From the NCBI GenBank assembly GCA_026417375.1, contig JAOADJ010000036.1, forward strand, positions 62,001 through 126,000: DNA of 64,000 nucleotides, given 5' to 3'. Below, one piece after another: positions 47,712-57,761 of this stretch. Under the pieces are notes generated by a model, which saw only the letters and a program-made list of their open reading frames with translations, was not told where the DNA came from and searched no databases. This DNA comes from Melioribacteraceae bacterium. GTDB lineage: Bacteria > Bacteroidota > Ignavibacteria > Ignavibacteriales > Melioribacteraceae. Position numbers and translations under genes: made by a program. The stretch's first letter is position 1; every line of letters starts with the position of its first letter.

Positions 47712-49452
47712 AGAAAAAAATTTAATTTTAACAGGCATTGCGGCAGCACCCGGTATCTCGATTGCAAAAGCACATATTTATTCAAAGCAAAAAGAATTGG
47801 TCTCCGATGATTCCATTGTTGATGTTGATGAAGCTATTCTCAATCTTGATTTTGCTTTAGAACTTTCTAAAAAAGAATTGCGAAAAATTTTTTCACTTGC
47901 AGTTGATAAAATAGGTGAAAAAAGAGCAGCAATTTTTGAAGCACAGATTATGATTCTTGATGATCCGATTTTAATTTCCACTATTAAAGATAGAATTAAA
48001 AAAGAAAAAAAGGTACCTGAATTTATTGTTGATAGTGAGATTTCAAAATATACTCATTTAATGAATTTAGCTGATGAAACTTATATGAAGGAACGCTCTC
48101 ATGATATTGAAGATATTAAAAATAGAATCATTAAAAATCTAAAAAAGAAAAAGTGGAAATCTAAAATTGTCAGTGATGTTATTGTTGTTACTACTAATCT
48201 TTCACCATCAGATACTCTTTTATTTACAAGAATGAATGTTAAAGGATATGTAACAGATTTTGGTGGGTTAACTTCTCATGCTGCAATTCTAGCACGTTCT
48301 TTAAATATTCCTGCTGTTTTAGGTCTTCACGATGCAACAAATAAAATTCATGAGAATGATGAATTAATTATTGATGGATTTAAAGGAATTGTAATTATAA
48401 ATCCTGATGATGATACAAGAAATGAATATTTAATTAAAATCGAAAAACTTCATAACTATGATGAAGAATTAATTAAGCTAAAAGATTTACCAGCTCAAAC
48501 TACAGATGGAAAAATTATTAAACTATTTGCAAACTTAGATTTAATTGAAGAACTTGAATTTATTAAACAAAACTGTGCTAGAGGAATTGGATTAGTAAGG
48601 ACTGAACAATTGTTTAATCATCTTGATGCATTTCCCGATGAAGAAGAGCAATATTCAACATACAAAGATTTAGCTAATAAAATTTATCCTGAAGTTGTTA
48701 CAATACGTGCATTTGATATAGGCGGAGATAAAGTTTTACCTGTTGATTTACATGAGCCAAATCCTTTTTTAGGTTGGAGAGGAATAAGATTGCTTCTTGA
48801 TAATCCGGAATTATTTAAAACCCAAATTCGTGCAGTTTTACGAGCAAGTGAACATAAAAATATTCACTTTATGATTCCAATGATTACTGCATTAGAAGAA
48901 GTAAGAGAAACAAAATTATTAATTGAGCAGTGCAAAAAAGAGTTGAAAGCAGAAAAGAAAAACTTTGATAAACATTTACCTGTTGGATTGATGATTGAAG
49001 TTCCATCTGCTGCTGCAATGGCAAAAGAATTTGCAGAAGAATCTGATTTTTTAAGTATCGGGACAAATGATTTAATTCAATATACTTTAGCTGTTGACAG
49101 AGGAAATGAAATTGTATCACGGTTGTATCAAGAATTTCATCCATCTATTGTAAGATTTATTCATCACGTTGCTAATGAAGGGAAAAAAGCTGATAAACCC
49201 GTTAGTCTTTGCGGTGAGATGGCTGCAGATCCTTTTGCTGCACCTTTATTAGTTGGTTTAGGATTGGAATCTTTAAGTATTTCTCCATCAATAATTCCAC
49301 AAATTAAAAAAATTATAAGAAGCATTTCTTTTCAAGAAGCTAAAGAGCTAGCAGATAAATGCTTAACATTAAAAACAGAAAAAGAAATTAATGATGCACT
49401 TCATCATTTTTATAACAAAAAAATTAAAGATCAAATTAAAAACCTTTATTGA
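47701..49452 (+). CDS. ptsI: Phosphoenolpyruvate-protein phosphotransferase (enzyme I)
   Basis: Enzyme I takes phosphate from PEP and passes it to HPr. The 583-residue protein has the active histidine at about 193 in GGLTSHAAILARSLNIPAV, the LVRTEQLF and FRTFDIGGDK-like RAFDIGGDK segments, and GEMAADPFAAPLLVGLG with the catalytic cysteine in VSLCGEMA. Length and motifs agree with a functional enzyme. No sugar-specific EII gene is present in this window. The pair may work in a regulatory system or with distant EII genes. Confidence 0.96.
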   Translation: MSSKEKNLILTGIAAAPGISIAKAHIYSKQKELVSDDSIVDVDEAILNLDFALELSKKELRKIFSLAVDKIGEKRAAIFEAQIMILDDPILISTIKDRIKKEKKVPEFIVDSEISKYTHLMNLADETYMKERSHDIEDIKNRIIKNLKKKKWKSKIVSDVIVVTTNLSPSDTLLFTRMNVKGYVTDFGGLTSHAAILARSLNIPAVLGLHDATNKIHENDELIIDGFKGIVIINPDDDTRNEYLIKIEKLHNYDEELIKLKDLPAQTTDGKIIKLFANLDLIEELEFIKQNCARGIGLVRTEQLFNHLDAFPDEEEQYSTYKDLANKIYPEVVTIRAFDIGGDKVLPVDLHEPNPFLGWRGIRLLLDNPELFKTQIRAVLRASEHKNIHFMIPMITALEEVRETKLLIEQCKKELKAEKKNFDKHLPVGLMIEVPSAAAMAKEFAEESDFLSIGTNDLIQYTLAVDRGNEIVSRLYQEFHPSIVRFIHHVANEGKKADKPVSLCGEMAADPFAAPLLVGLGLESLSISPSIIPQIKKIIRSISFQEAKELADKCLTLKTEKEINDALHHFYNKKIKDQIKNLY

Positions 49453-49458
49453 GGATTT

Positions 49459-50487
49459 ATGAATATTTCTGAACTGATAAAAAATATCGATACTCAAAAT
49501 CAATTTGATGTTTTGAAAAATTCTTATCATCAAGTTGAATATGCCTGGAATTTAAATTTAGATTTATCAAAAATTGATTTATCCAAAATTAAAAATATTA
49601 TTGTAACAGGATTAGGTGGTTCGGCTATTGGTGGTGATTTAATTTATAATTTTTTGAAAGATGAATTAAATATTCCATATCTGGTAAATAGAAATTATAG
49701 TTTGCCAAATTATTCAAATGAAGAAACTTTGGTAATAGCATCATCATATAGTGGTAATACTGAAGAAACTATTTCCGCTTTGAATAATGCAATTCAAAAA
49801 AAATGTCAAATAATTTGTGTTATTACTGGTGGTAAATTAGAAGAAATTTCAAATAATCATAATATTCCAATTGTTAAATTAATGAAAGGTTTTCAACCAA
49901 GATTTGCTTTGTATGTAAATTTCTTTGCTTTGTTAAAAATTTTTAACTCACTTAAGTTAATCGTGGATAAAACTGAAATTGTAAATCAAATAATTACTTT
50001 ATTAAAAAATAGAGCTGATGAATATTCCAATGAAAATAATAATGCAATAATGTTAGCTCAATCATTTTTAGGAGTAACACCAATAATTTATTCTGTTAGT
50101 GATATTACTTCTGTCGTTGCAGTTAGATTAAAAGGACAATTTAATGAGAATTCTAAAGTTCATGCATTTTACAATTTTTATCCTGAGTTAGATCATAATG
50201 AAATTGTTGGATGGGAAAGTTATCGTTCAACGATGAACTTCAAAGTGATAAATATTTTAGATGATAATTATCATAACCAAATAAAGAAAAGATTTGAAAT
50301 AACTTCTGAATTAATTAAAAAAAATGGATGTGAAATAATTAATTTAATAAGCAATCAATTAGATTTTAGATTAAGGTTAATTGACTTAATTTATCTTGGC
50401 GATTGGATTACTTATTATTTAGCAATATTAAGAAATGTTGATCCAACTGAAATTGATAACATAAATTATTTGAAAGAAAATCTTTGA
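49459..50487 (+). CDS. Bifunctional phosphoglucose/phosphomannose isomerase
   Basis: The 342-residue SIS-domain protein interconverts glucose-6-P, fructose-6-P and mannose-6-P. It has ITGLGGSAIGGDLIYN-like VTGLGGSAIGGDL, ASSYSGNTEETISAL, and a second SIS half ending with ELDHNEIVGWE and YLGDWITYYLAIL. The compact size and motifs fit the PGI/PMI branch rather than classical PGI. It lies six bases after enzyme I, so a hexose-phosphate enzyme is joined to the phosphotransferase genes. It overlaps the next gene by four bases. Confidence 0.92.
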   Translation: MNISELIKNIDTQNQFDVLKNSYHQVEYAWNLNLDLSKIDLSKIKNIIVTGLGGSAIGGDLIYNFLKDELNIPYLVNRNYSLPNYSNEETLVIASSYSGNTEETISALNNAIQKKCQIICVITGGKLEEISNNHNIPIVKLMKGFQPRFALYVNFFALLKIFNSLKLIVDKTEIVNQIITLLKNRADEYSNENNNAIMLAQSFLGVTPIIYSVSDITSVVAVRLKGQFNENSKVHAFYNFYPELDHNEIVGWESYRSTMNFKVINILDDNYHNQIKKRFEITSELIKKNGCEIINLISNQLDFRLRLIDLIYLGDWITYYLAILRNVDPTEIDNINYLKENL

Positions 50488-53288
50488 AAAAAAATTACCA
50501 GAAATATTTTTGGTTATTTTTATTTATACCTCAATTAATTTCTGCACAATTTTATTTTTTTGGAAGAAACAAAGTTCAATATGAAAATTTTAATTGGAAA
50601 GTTATTCATACTGAACATTTTAATATTTATTATTATGATGATTTAGATGAAGTTGCAAAAATTGGAGCTAATTTTGCAGAAGAAGCTTATCAGGATTTAA
50701 AAGTAAAATTCAATCATATCGTTACAAACAAAATTCCTCTAATATTTTATAATTCACATACTCATTTTCAGCAAACAAACACAACACCAGGATTTATACC
50801 TGAAGGTGTTGGTGGTTTTTTTGAATTTATGAAAGGACGTGTTGTAATTCCATACTTAGGTTCAATGAGTGAATTTCAGCATGTTATTAAACATGAACTT
50901 GTTCATGTATTTATGACAAACAAAATTTATAATCAACTTTATGATAGAAGATTAAGCACAGATCGTTTTCCACCTCTTTGGTTTGTTGAAGGTTTAGCTG
51001 AATATTGGTCAGCAGATTGGGATACTCAATCTGAAATGGTTATGCGGGATGCAGTGTTAAATGGACTTTTTGCTAATCTAAGAAATATTGAATCAATTTA
51101 TGGTTCTTATTTAATGTATAAAGAAGGGCAAATGTTTTTAAAATTTGTTGCAAAAAATTATAGTGAAAATAAAATTTTAGAACTATTAGAAAATTTCTGG
51201 AGATTTAAAAAGTTTGAAGATGTAATTGAATTTACTTTAAATGAAAAATTTGAAACGATTGACGAAAAATGGGAATATGAAATCAAAAAAATATTTTTTC
51301 CACTTTACAATTTTAGTTATCCTCATTTATTAAAATCTAAGAAGCTTACTAATTATGGATTTAACTTCTCACCAAAAGTATATGTTAAAAATGATAAAAC
51401 AGAAATCTATTTCATTGGAAATCATAATGGTTATACTTCTTTAATGAAATTGGAATATGATTCTTTAAAAAATGATTTTCAAAACCCTGTTGTTTTAATA
51501 GAAGGGGAAAGAGATGAAACATTTGAAGCTTTTCACTTGCTCGAAAATTCCATTGATGTTTCAAAAAATGGACTAATTGCTTTTGTAACTTTTTCTCAAG
51601 GGAAAGATGTTATTCATTTATTTTCAATTAATGAAAGTAAAATAGAAGAAAGTCTGGAATTTAATTTTCTAATTAGAATTAAAAATCCTTCTTTTTCAAA
51701 TGATGGGAATAAAATTGTTTTTTCTGCAACTGACAAAAAAGGTTTTAATGATTTATTCATTTATAATTTAACTGATAAATCATTAACAAGATTAACAAAT
51801 GATTATTACGAAGATATTACTCCAATATTTAATAAAGAAAATACCAAAATAATTTTTAGCTCTGATAGAACAAGTGGTAAATACAAAAAAAAGAAAAATC
51901 TTTTTGAAATAGATTTAACAACTTCTGAATTAAAATATTTAACGTATGTTAATGCAAATATTATCAATCCAAAATTGTCAATAGATGGTAAAAAATTATT
52001 TTTTAATTGCGACTTTAACGGAGTATATGATATTTGGCAAATGACTAATGATGATTCTTCAAAAGGAATGACACAGATTTCAAGTTTTATAACTAGCATT
52101 TATGATTTTGATTTTTTAACAGATGATAAATTAATTACTTCTGCTTTCGAAAAATTTTCATTTCAGTTTTATGAATTATCTTTAAATAATTTTAATGAAA
52201 AAAATTATGTTCAATTTGAATTCAAAAATATTGATGAATCATGGGAAGAAAATTTAATTGCTGTTAATCCTCAAAAAGATATAATAAAATATCAGAAAGA
52301 ATACACATTAGATTACGCAGTTAGTCAATTTATAGCCGATCCGGTTTATGGTAATCAAGGGGGAGCATTTTTAACTTTGAGTGATATGCTGGGCGATGAC
52401 AGATATGTATTTTATATTTATAATACTGCAGAAGTTCAAAGTGAAATTTTAAAAAATTTTAATGTTGCAATTAGCAGAATAAACTTAAAAGACAGAACCA
52501 ATTATGGTTTTGGTGTTTTTCATTTTGCAGGCAGAAGATATGATATAAGAGAATCAAATGAATATTTTTATGAAAGAATTTTTGGTGGTTACATTTCACT
52601 TTATTTTCCATTTTCAAGTTTTCAAAGAATTGAAGCTGAATTAAGCGTTGCAAATAGTGATAAAGAATTGCTTGGTAAATTTTTATCGCGTAAAGCTTTG
52701 TTAGTTTCAAACACTTTATCTTTTGTTCACGATAATTCAATTTGGCATTCTACTGGTCCAATTGATGGTTCACGTTTCAGAATTTTACTTGGATATACTT
52801 CCGATGTCCGTTTCAGCAATGTAAACTATTACACATTAATGTTTGATTACAGAAAATATTTTCGGCTTGGATTACGTTCAACATTTGCAACAAGAACATC
52901 ATTTTATATAAATGATGGGAAAGAGGCTAGAAGATTTATTGCTGGTGGAAGTTGGGATTTACGTGGTTATCCTCGTTTTTCAATTCGTGGAAATAAATTA
53001 TGGATATTTTCCGGCGAATTAAGATTTCCATTAATTGATAGAGTTAGTGTAAATTTTCCATTTTTCGGATTATCATTTTTTAACATTCGTGGCGCTACAT
53101 TTTTGGATTTAGGATCTGCCTGGGATAAAAATTATAATCAAACTTTAGGTAGTGTTGGATTTGGAATAAGATTAAATCTTTTCAATGTTATTGCATTACG
53201 TTATGATATTGGTAAAAAGCTACAAAATAATTTATCAAATTTTCAAAAGGGTTTGTTTTACCAATTTTTCTTTGGTTGGGATTTCTAA
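50484..53288 (+). CDS. Outer-membrane protein: metallopeptidase head, TolB-like propeller and Omp85-like barrel
   Basis: This 934-residue protein has a signal peptide (to about SAQ22). A gluzincin metallopeptidase domain follows (about 35-270), with zinc motif HELVH at 137-141 and the downstream WFVEGLAEY, whose Glu169 is the expected third ligand. Residues about 280-570 form a propeller with PD40/TolB-like repeats such as NPSFSNDGNKIVFSATD. From about 610 to the end lies a barrel with GGSWDLRGYPRFSIRGNKL and FLDLGSAWD and a terminal aromatic (FFFGWDF). It starts at TTG in a TTGA overlap. Substrate unknown; it probably faces the periplasm or surface. Confidence 0.85.
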   Translation: MKKNYQKYFWLFLFIPQLISAQFYFFGRNKVQYENFNWKVIHTEHFNIYYYDDLDEVAKIGANFAEEAYQDLKVKFNHIVTNKIPLIFYNSHTHFQQTNTTPGFIPEGVGGFFEFMKGRVVIPYLGSMSEFQHVIKHELVHVFMTNKIYNQLYDRRLSTDRFPPLWFVEGLAEYWSADWDTQSEMVMRDAVLNGLFANLRNIESIYGSYLMYKEGQMFLKFVAKNYSENKILELLENFWRFKKFEDVIEFTLNEKFETIDEKWEYEIKKIFFPLYNFSYPHLLKSKKLTNYGFNFSPKVYVKNDKTEIYFIGNHNGYTSLMKLEYDSLKNDFQNPVVLIEGERDETFEAFHLLENSIDVSKNGLIAFVTFSQGKDVIHLFSINESKIEESLEFNFLIRIKNPSFSNDGNKIVFSATDKKGFNDLFIYNLTDKSLTRLTNDYYEDITPIFNKENTKIIFSSDRTSGKYKKKKNLFEIDLTTSELKYLTYVNANIINPKLSIDGKKLFFNCDFNGVYDIWQMTNDDSSKGMTQISSFITSIYDFDFLTDDKLITSAFEKFSFQFYELSLNNFNEKNYVQFEFKNIDESWEENLIAVNPQKDIIKYQKEYTLDYAVSQFIADPVYGNQGGAFLTLSDMLGDDRYVFYIYNTAEVQSEILKNFNVAISRINLKDRTNYGFGVFHFAGRRYDIRESNEYFYERIFGGYISLYFPFSSFQRIEAELSVANSDKELLGKFLSRKALLVSNTLSFVHDNSIWHSTGPIDGSRFRILLGYTSDVRFSNVNYYTLMFDYRKYFRLGLRSTFATRTSFYINDGKEARRFIAGGSWDLRGYPRFSIRGNKLWIFSGELRFPLIDRVSVNFPFFGLSFFNIRGATFLDLGSAWDKNYNQTLGSVGFGIRLNLFNVIALRYDIGKKLQNNLSNFQKGLFYQFFFGWDF

Positions 53289-54436
53289 TGAATTATTTTA
53301 TTAAATACTTCATTTATATTCTTGCATTTTTATTTCTTACAAAATGTAGTCAACCAATTATTTTAAAGAATAATATTGAAACAAATAAAGGTCTATTTCA
53401 ATTTGGAAATACAAGTGACAGAAATTTTTATTATGAAAAAAATATATCACCGGATTTAGAATTAATTTGGTCTAATGAAACTTATGGAAGTTTTTCTAAT
53501 TCATCTATGTTACTTTATGATAAATTTTTATTTGTTCCGGATTTGTCAGGAAGATTATTCGTTTTTAATAAATCAAATGGGAAATTAGTTGGTTATGAAA
53601 AATTTTCAGGTGAAATTGCTGTTACACCAATTATTAATTCTTTTAGAATTTATATCCCAATAAACAAAAAAGATGAAATAAATTTTTCTGTCATTACTTT
53701 TGATTTCTTAAATGGTAAAATTCTAAATGAGGTAAAATTAAACGGAAAAATTTCTTTTGAGATGATAAAAGTTCAAGATGGATTTGTTGTTTTTTCTTCT
53801 TTTGGTGAAATCATTAAGTTTAATTTCCTTGGTGAAATTGATTGGAAAGAAAAATTTAATTTTGATATTAATTCAAATGGCATCATTAAAAATAATTTAT
53901 GCTTCTTTGGTAATAATAAATCAGAATTAATTATTTATGATTTAGTTTTAAGAAAAATCATTAAAAAAATTAATTTAACTTCAAATGTAACATCAGGTAT
54001 TGCAATAGATAACAATGATTTATTTTTTTCAAATGAAGAAGGTAGTTTTGTATCAATAAATTATTTAAATGAAACCTATAATTGGAAAGTAAAAACCAAA
54101 TCGAAATCAATTTCATTTCCTGTTCATAATACAAATAAAATAATTACATCAAACTTAAGTGGTGAATTAATTTGTATTGAAAAAGAATCTGGAAAAATAA
54201 TATGGAATTATTCTTCGAATGGATTATTTAATTCAACACCAATATTGTTTGATAATATTATTTTAATTCCAGATAATAACAAAAGAATACTTTTGATTAA
54301 TTCCGAAAATGGAAATGTAATATCAAGCTTGGAATTTGAGAGAAGAGTAAAATTATCTCCACTTTACTTTGATGGAATAATTTACTTTGGTATTGATAGA
54401 GGAATAATAAATGCGTATAAAGTTAACAGTTATTAG
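53288..54436 (+). CDS. BamB-like PQQ-repeat propeller lipoprotein
   Basis: The 382-residue protein starts at the ATG at 53288, one base into the preceding stop (TAATG). A lipobox is seen in LFLTKCSQ. The rest is a WD/PQQ-type eight-bladed propeller: blade-like segments include VPDLSGRLFVFNKSNGKLV, FSNEEGSFVSIN, TSNLSGELICIEKESGKIIW and YFGIDRGIINAYK. It resembles BamB, which binds BamA POTRA domains. Because the neighbour is a barrel protein with no POTRA domain seen, it may be an accessory factor of that protein. It overlaps the next gene by 26 bases. Confidence 0.78.
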   Translation: MNYFIKYFIYILAFLFLTKCSQPIILKNNIETNKGLFQFGNTSDRNFYYEKNISPDLELIWSNETYGSFSNSSMLLYDKFLFVPDLSGRLFVFNKSNGKLVGYEKFSGEIAVTPIINSFRIYIPINKKDEINFSVITFDFLNGKILNEVKLNGKISFEMIKVQDGFVVFSSFGEIIKFNFLGEIDWKEKFNFDINSNGIIKNNLCFFGNNKSELIIYDLVLRKIIKKINLTSNVTSGIAIDNNDLFFSNEEGSFVSINYLNETYNWKVKTKSKSISFPVHNTNKIITSNLSGELICIEKESGKIIWNYSSNGLFNSTPILFDNIILIPDNNKRILLINSENGNVISSLEFERRVKLSPLYFDGIIYFGIDRGIINAYKVNSY

Positions 54437-54890
54437 TTTAATACTTTTTAATACATTAATTTTATCACAAAATCTTAAATATGATTTTGATAAAAATATT
54501 TCTGTAGTTGATGATACAATAACTTTTATTGATAAAAATGAATATCATGAAAATTTAATTAATGAGTTAAAAGCAGATACCATTAAAAATAAAATTATTG
54601 TTGATAAAAATTTATTAATAAGTAAAATAGATTTCTCAAATTATGTTAATAATAACAATAAGTTTTATGAAAGTAATTTATTTAAAGCTTTAATCGGAAG
54701 TTCGATTGTTTTAGGAACAATAACAGCATATTATAAAATAAATGCTGATAAGATTTATGATGAATATTCTGTTACAAAAAATCCATCTACATTAAAGAAA
54801 GTAAACAAATATGATTTAATAAGTGGAATATCATTCACATTATTACAAATTAATTTTGGATATTTGATTTACAAGTTTCTAACAGATTAA
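54411..54890 (+). CDS. Small secreted or membrane-anchored protein of unknown function
   Basis: I do not recognise this 159-residue protein. It has an N-terminal signal (RIKLTVISLILFNTLILSQ), a charged stretch with VDDTITFIDKNEYHENLINEL, and two hydrophobic segments near the end (KALIGSSIVLGTITAYYKI and a final GISFTLLQINFGYLIYKF). It resembles the small DUF5683-like or similar tail proteins of this group only loosely, and I give no family. It begins inside the propeller gene and ends four bases into the convergent polA stop. Confidence 0.65.
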   Translation: MRIKLTVISLILFNTLILSQNLKYDFDKNISVVDDTITFIDKNEYHENLINELKADTIKNKIIVDKNLLISKIDFSNYVNNNNKFYESNLFKALIGSSIVLGTITAYYKINADKIYDEYSVTKNPSTLKKVNKYDLISGISFTLLQINFGYLIYKFLTD

Positions 54891-57679
54891 TGTGCATCAA
54901 GCCAATTTTCGCCAATACCAATTTCTGTAACAACCGGAACATTTAATGGCAAAGCATTCTCCATTTTTTCTTTGATTATTTGTTTTAATTCATCTAATTC
55001 ACTTTTATGTACATCAAAAACTAATTCATCATGAACTTGTAAAACCATTTTACTTTTCATTTTTTCTTTTTGTATAGTTTCAAATACTTTAATCATTGCA
55101 AGCTTAATCATATCTGCTGCAGTCCCTTGAATAGGCATATTGATTGCAACTCTTTCTTCAAATTGTCTTATTGTTCTATTGTTACTATTAATATTTTTTA
55201 AAAATCTTCTTCTTCCATATAAAGTTTCTGAATATCCTTTTTTGCGGGCACTTTCAATGGAATCTTCCATAAATTTTTTAACATTTTTGAACGAGTTGAA
55301 ATAATTATTAATTATTTCCTGAGCATGAGTTTGAGAAATTCCTAATCGTGATTTTAAACCAAATGGTCCTAAACCATATAATATTCCAAAATTTACTTCT
55401 TTTGCTTTTCTTCTCATTTCACTAGTTACTTCTTCCGGTTTTACATTGAAAACTAAAGCTGCGGTTCTTTTATGAATATCTTCATTGTTTTTAAAAGCAT
55501 TGATTAAAGTTTCATCACCACAAATACTCGCCATAATTCTTAATTCAATTTGACTGTAATCGGCTGAAAGAAGTACATGATTTTTATCTTTAGCTACAAA
55601 AGCTTTTCTGATTTCTTTTCCAAGTTCAGTTCTTATTGGTATGTTTTGCAAATTTGGATTGTTGCTTGATAATCTACCAGTTGAAACTAATGATTGATTA
55701 TAAGTTGTGTGTATTCTTCCCGTTTTATGATTTATTAATTCAGGAAGAGAATCTGCATATGTTGATTTTAGTTTTGCTACTTGTCTGTAATCAATAATTA
55801 AATCTATAATCGGATGTGTACCTTTTAAATTTTCTAAAGATTTTGCATCTGTTGAATAACCCGTTTTTTTCTCTTTTGTAACTGGTAATTTTAATTTGTC
55901 AAATAAAATAGTTTGTAACTGCTGTGTAGAATTTATATTAAATGTTTCTCCTGCATATCTATAAATTTCTGTTGAATAATTATCAAGCAGAATTTGTAAA
56001 TCATTACTAAATGACTTTAAACTTTGCACATCAATTTTAATTCCTGTTCTTTCCATATCCTCAAGAACTTTTACAAGAGGAAATTCAATTTCAAATGCAA
56101 CTTTATCAACTTTTTCTTTAATTAATTTTTCTTTAAATATTTCATAAAGACGAAAAGTTACATCAGCATCTTCGCATGAATAATCAGACAAAATATTTGG
56201 GTCAACATCAAAAATTTTTTCGGGAGTTTTTTTTGAACCAATTAATTCAATCAGTGGAATTGTTTGATAATCAAGATATTTTGAAGCAAGTTCATCCATT
56301 CCATGTTTTTGATCCGGATCTAATACATAACTTGCAAGCATTGTATCGAAATAAAAATTTTCAACTTCTATACCGTAAGTCCTTAAAACTGCTATATCAT
56401 ATTTTCCATTTTGGCAAACTTTTTTAATTGATTTATTTTTAAATATTGGTGAAAAGATTTTTATAAAACTTTCGATAGGTAATCTATCTGAAAGATTGCT
56501 TGTAAATAATGAATTACTATCTTCCTGAGGATTTGTTGCAACAAAAAAAGCTTCACCCGGTTTCATTGCGAATGAACAACCAGCAAGTTTTACATTAAAT
56601 ACATCAAGCCCATCTGTTTCAGTATCAAATACAAATAATTCTGCATTAGATAATTTTTCTGCTAAATTATTTGCGTCGTTTTCTTTTAAAATTAATTTGT
56701 ATTTAACTTTTGTTTTGTCCAACCGCTTCACTTTAACTTCTGCTACATTTGATAACTCATCATTTGTTAATTTATTATCATCAATAGTTTCTGTAAAAAT
56801 TTTTTTCACTTTTGAAGCTAAAGATTTAAAATCTAATTCATTCATTAATTGAAACAGTTTGTTTAAATCTGGTTGTGTAAATTTTGCTTCATCAAAATCA
56901 ATTTCAAATGGGGTATCGGTTTTTATTGTTGCTAATTCTTTAGATAAAAATGCATTTTCTTTATTCTCTAAAAGTTTATTGACTATGCTTTGTTTTTCAA
57001 TTTCATCTATATTTTTATATATGTTTTCAACAGTTTTAAATTTTTGAATTAATGGCAGAGCAGTTTTTGGACCAATGCCAGCAACACCCGGAATATCATC
57101 ACTTGAATCTCCAACTAAAGCTAAATAATCAATCATTTGTTTTGGTTCAAATCCTAATTCTTTAAGAACTTTCTCTTCATCTATTATTTCAATTTCATCC
57201 GTTGATTTACCGGGTTTTACAATTTTTACTTTATCAGAAATTAATTGAATGTAATCTTTATCTGGAGTTATTGCATAACAAATGAATCCATGACTTTCAG
57301 CTTTCTTAACTGCAGTACCAATTAAATCATCAGCTTCATAACCGGGTAAAATGTAAATAGGAATATTAAATGCTTCAATAATTTGTTTGATTCTATCAAT
57401 TTGTGGCACCATATCTTCAGGCATTTCTTCACGTGATGATTTATAATTTTCGTAACGCTCATGACGAAAAGTTTTCTCTTTTGAATCAAATGCTACTGCT
57501 ATATAATCTGGTTTTGTATCTTCAATAATTTTTAACAATTGATTTGTAAATCCAAAAACGGCAGAGGTTGGTTCACCTTTTGAATTTGTTAAAGGACGAC
57601 TTATAAAAGCATAATATGCTTTATATGCTAATGACATTGCATCTATAATTACAAACTTTTTGTTTAAATATTTACTCAT
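54887..57679 (-). CDS. polA: DNA polymerase I
   Basis: The 930-residue protein has all three domains. A 5' nuclease lies at about 1-290 (AFDSKEKTFRHERYENYKSSR, LVGDSSDDIPGVAGIGPKTA). A 3'-5' exonuclease has its D-T-E pair at about 352-354 (LFVFDTETDGLDVF), so proofreading looks intact. The polymerase shows SADYSQIELRIMA, KEVNFGILYGLGPFGL and LQVHDELVFDVH. Length matches E. coli PolI (928). It is transcribed alone, head-to-head with the endonuclease family gene, and ends tail-to-tail with the small secreted protein gene. Confidence 0.98.
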   Translation of the reverse strand: MSKYLNKKFVIIDAMSLAYKAYYAFISRPLTNSKGEPTSAVFGFTNQLLKIIEDTKPDYIAVAFDSKEKTFRHERYENYKSSREEMPEDMVPQIDRIKQIIEAFNIPIYILPGYEADDLIGTAVKKAESHGFICYAITPDKDYIQLISDKVKIVKPGKSTDEIEIIDEEKVLKELGFEPKQMIDYLALVGDSSDDIPGVAGIGPKTALPLIQKFKTVENIYKNIDEIEKQSIVNKLLENKENAFLSKELATIKTDTPFEIDFDEAKFTQPDLNKLFQLMNELDFKSLASKVKKIFTETIDDNKLTNDELSNVAEVKVKRLDKTKVKYKLILKENDANNLAEKLSNAELFVFDTETDGLDVFNVKLAGCSFAMKPGEAFFVATNPQEDSNSLFTSNLSDRLPIESFIKIFSPIFKNKSIKKVCQNGKYDIAVLRTYGIEVENFYFDTMLASYVLDPDQKHGMDELASKYLDYQTIPLIELIGSKKTPEKIFDVDPNILSDYSCEDADVTFRLYEIFKEKLIKEKVDKVAFEIEFPLVKVLEDMERTGIKIDVQSLKSFSNDLQILLDNYSTEIYRYAGETFNINSTQQLQTILFDKLKLPVTKEKKTGYSTDAKSLENLKGTHPIIDLIIDYRQVAKLKSTYADSLPELINHKTGRIHTTYNQSLVSTGRLSSNNPNLQNIPIRTELGKEIRKAFVAKDKNHVLLSADYSQIELRIMASICGDETLINAFKNNEDIHKRTAALVFNVKPEEVTSEMRRKAKEVNFGILYGLGPFGLKSRLGISQTHAQEIINNYFNSFKNVKKFMEDSIESARKKGYSETLYGRRRFLKNINSNNRTIRQFEERVAINMPIQGTAADMIKLAMIKVFETIQKEKMKSKMVLQVHDELVFDVHKSELDELKQIIKEKMENALPLNVPVVTEIGIGENWLDAH

Positions 57680-57761
57680 ATAATAATTTCTCTCTGAAAA
57701 ATGGTTATATTTTGTGTCGAAAATATAAATTCATTTATTCATAAACTAATTTGGAAAAATA

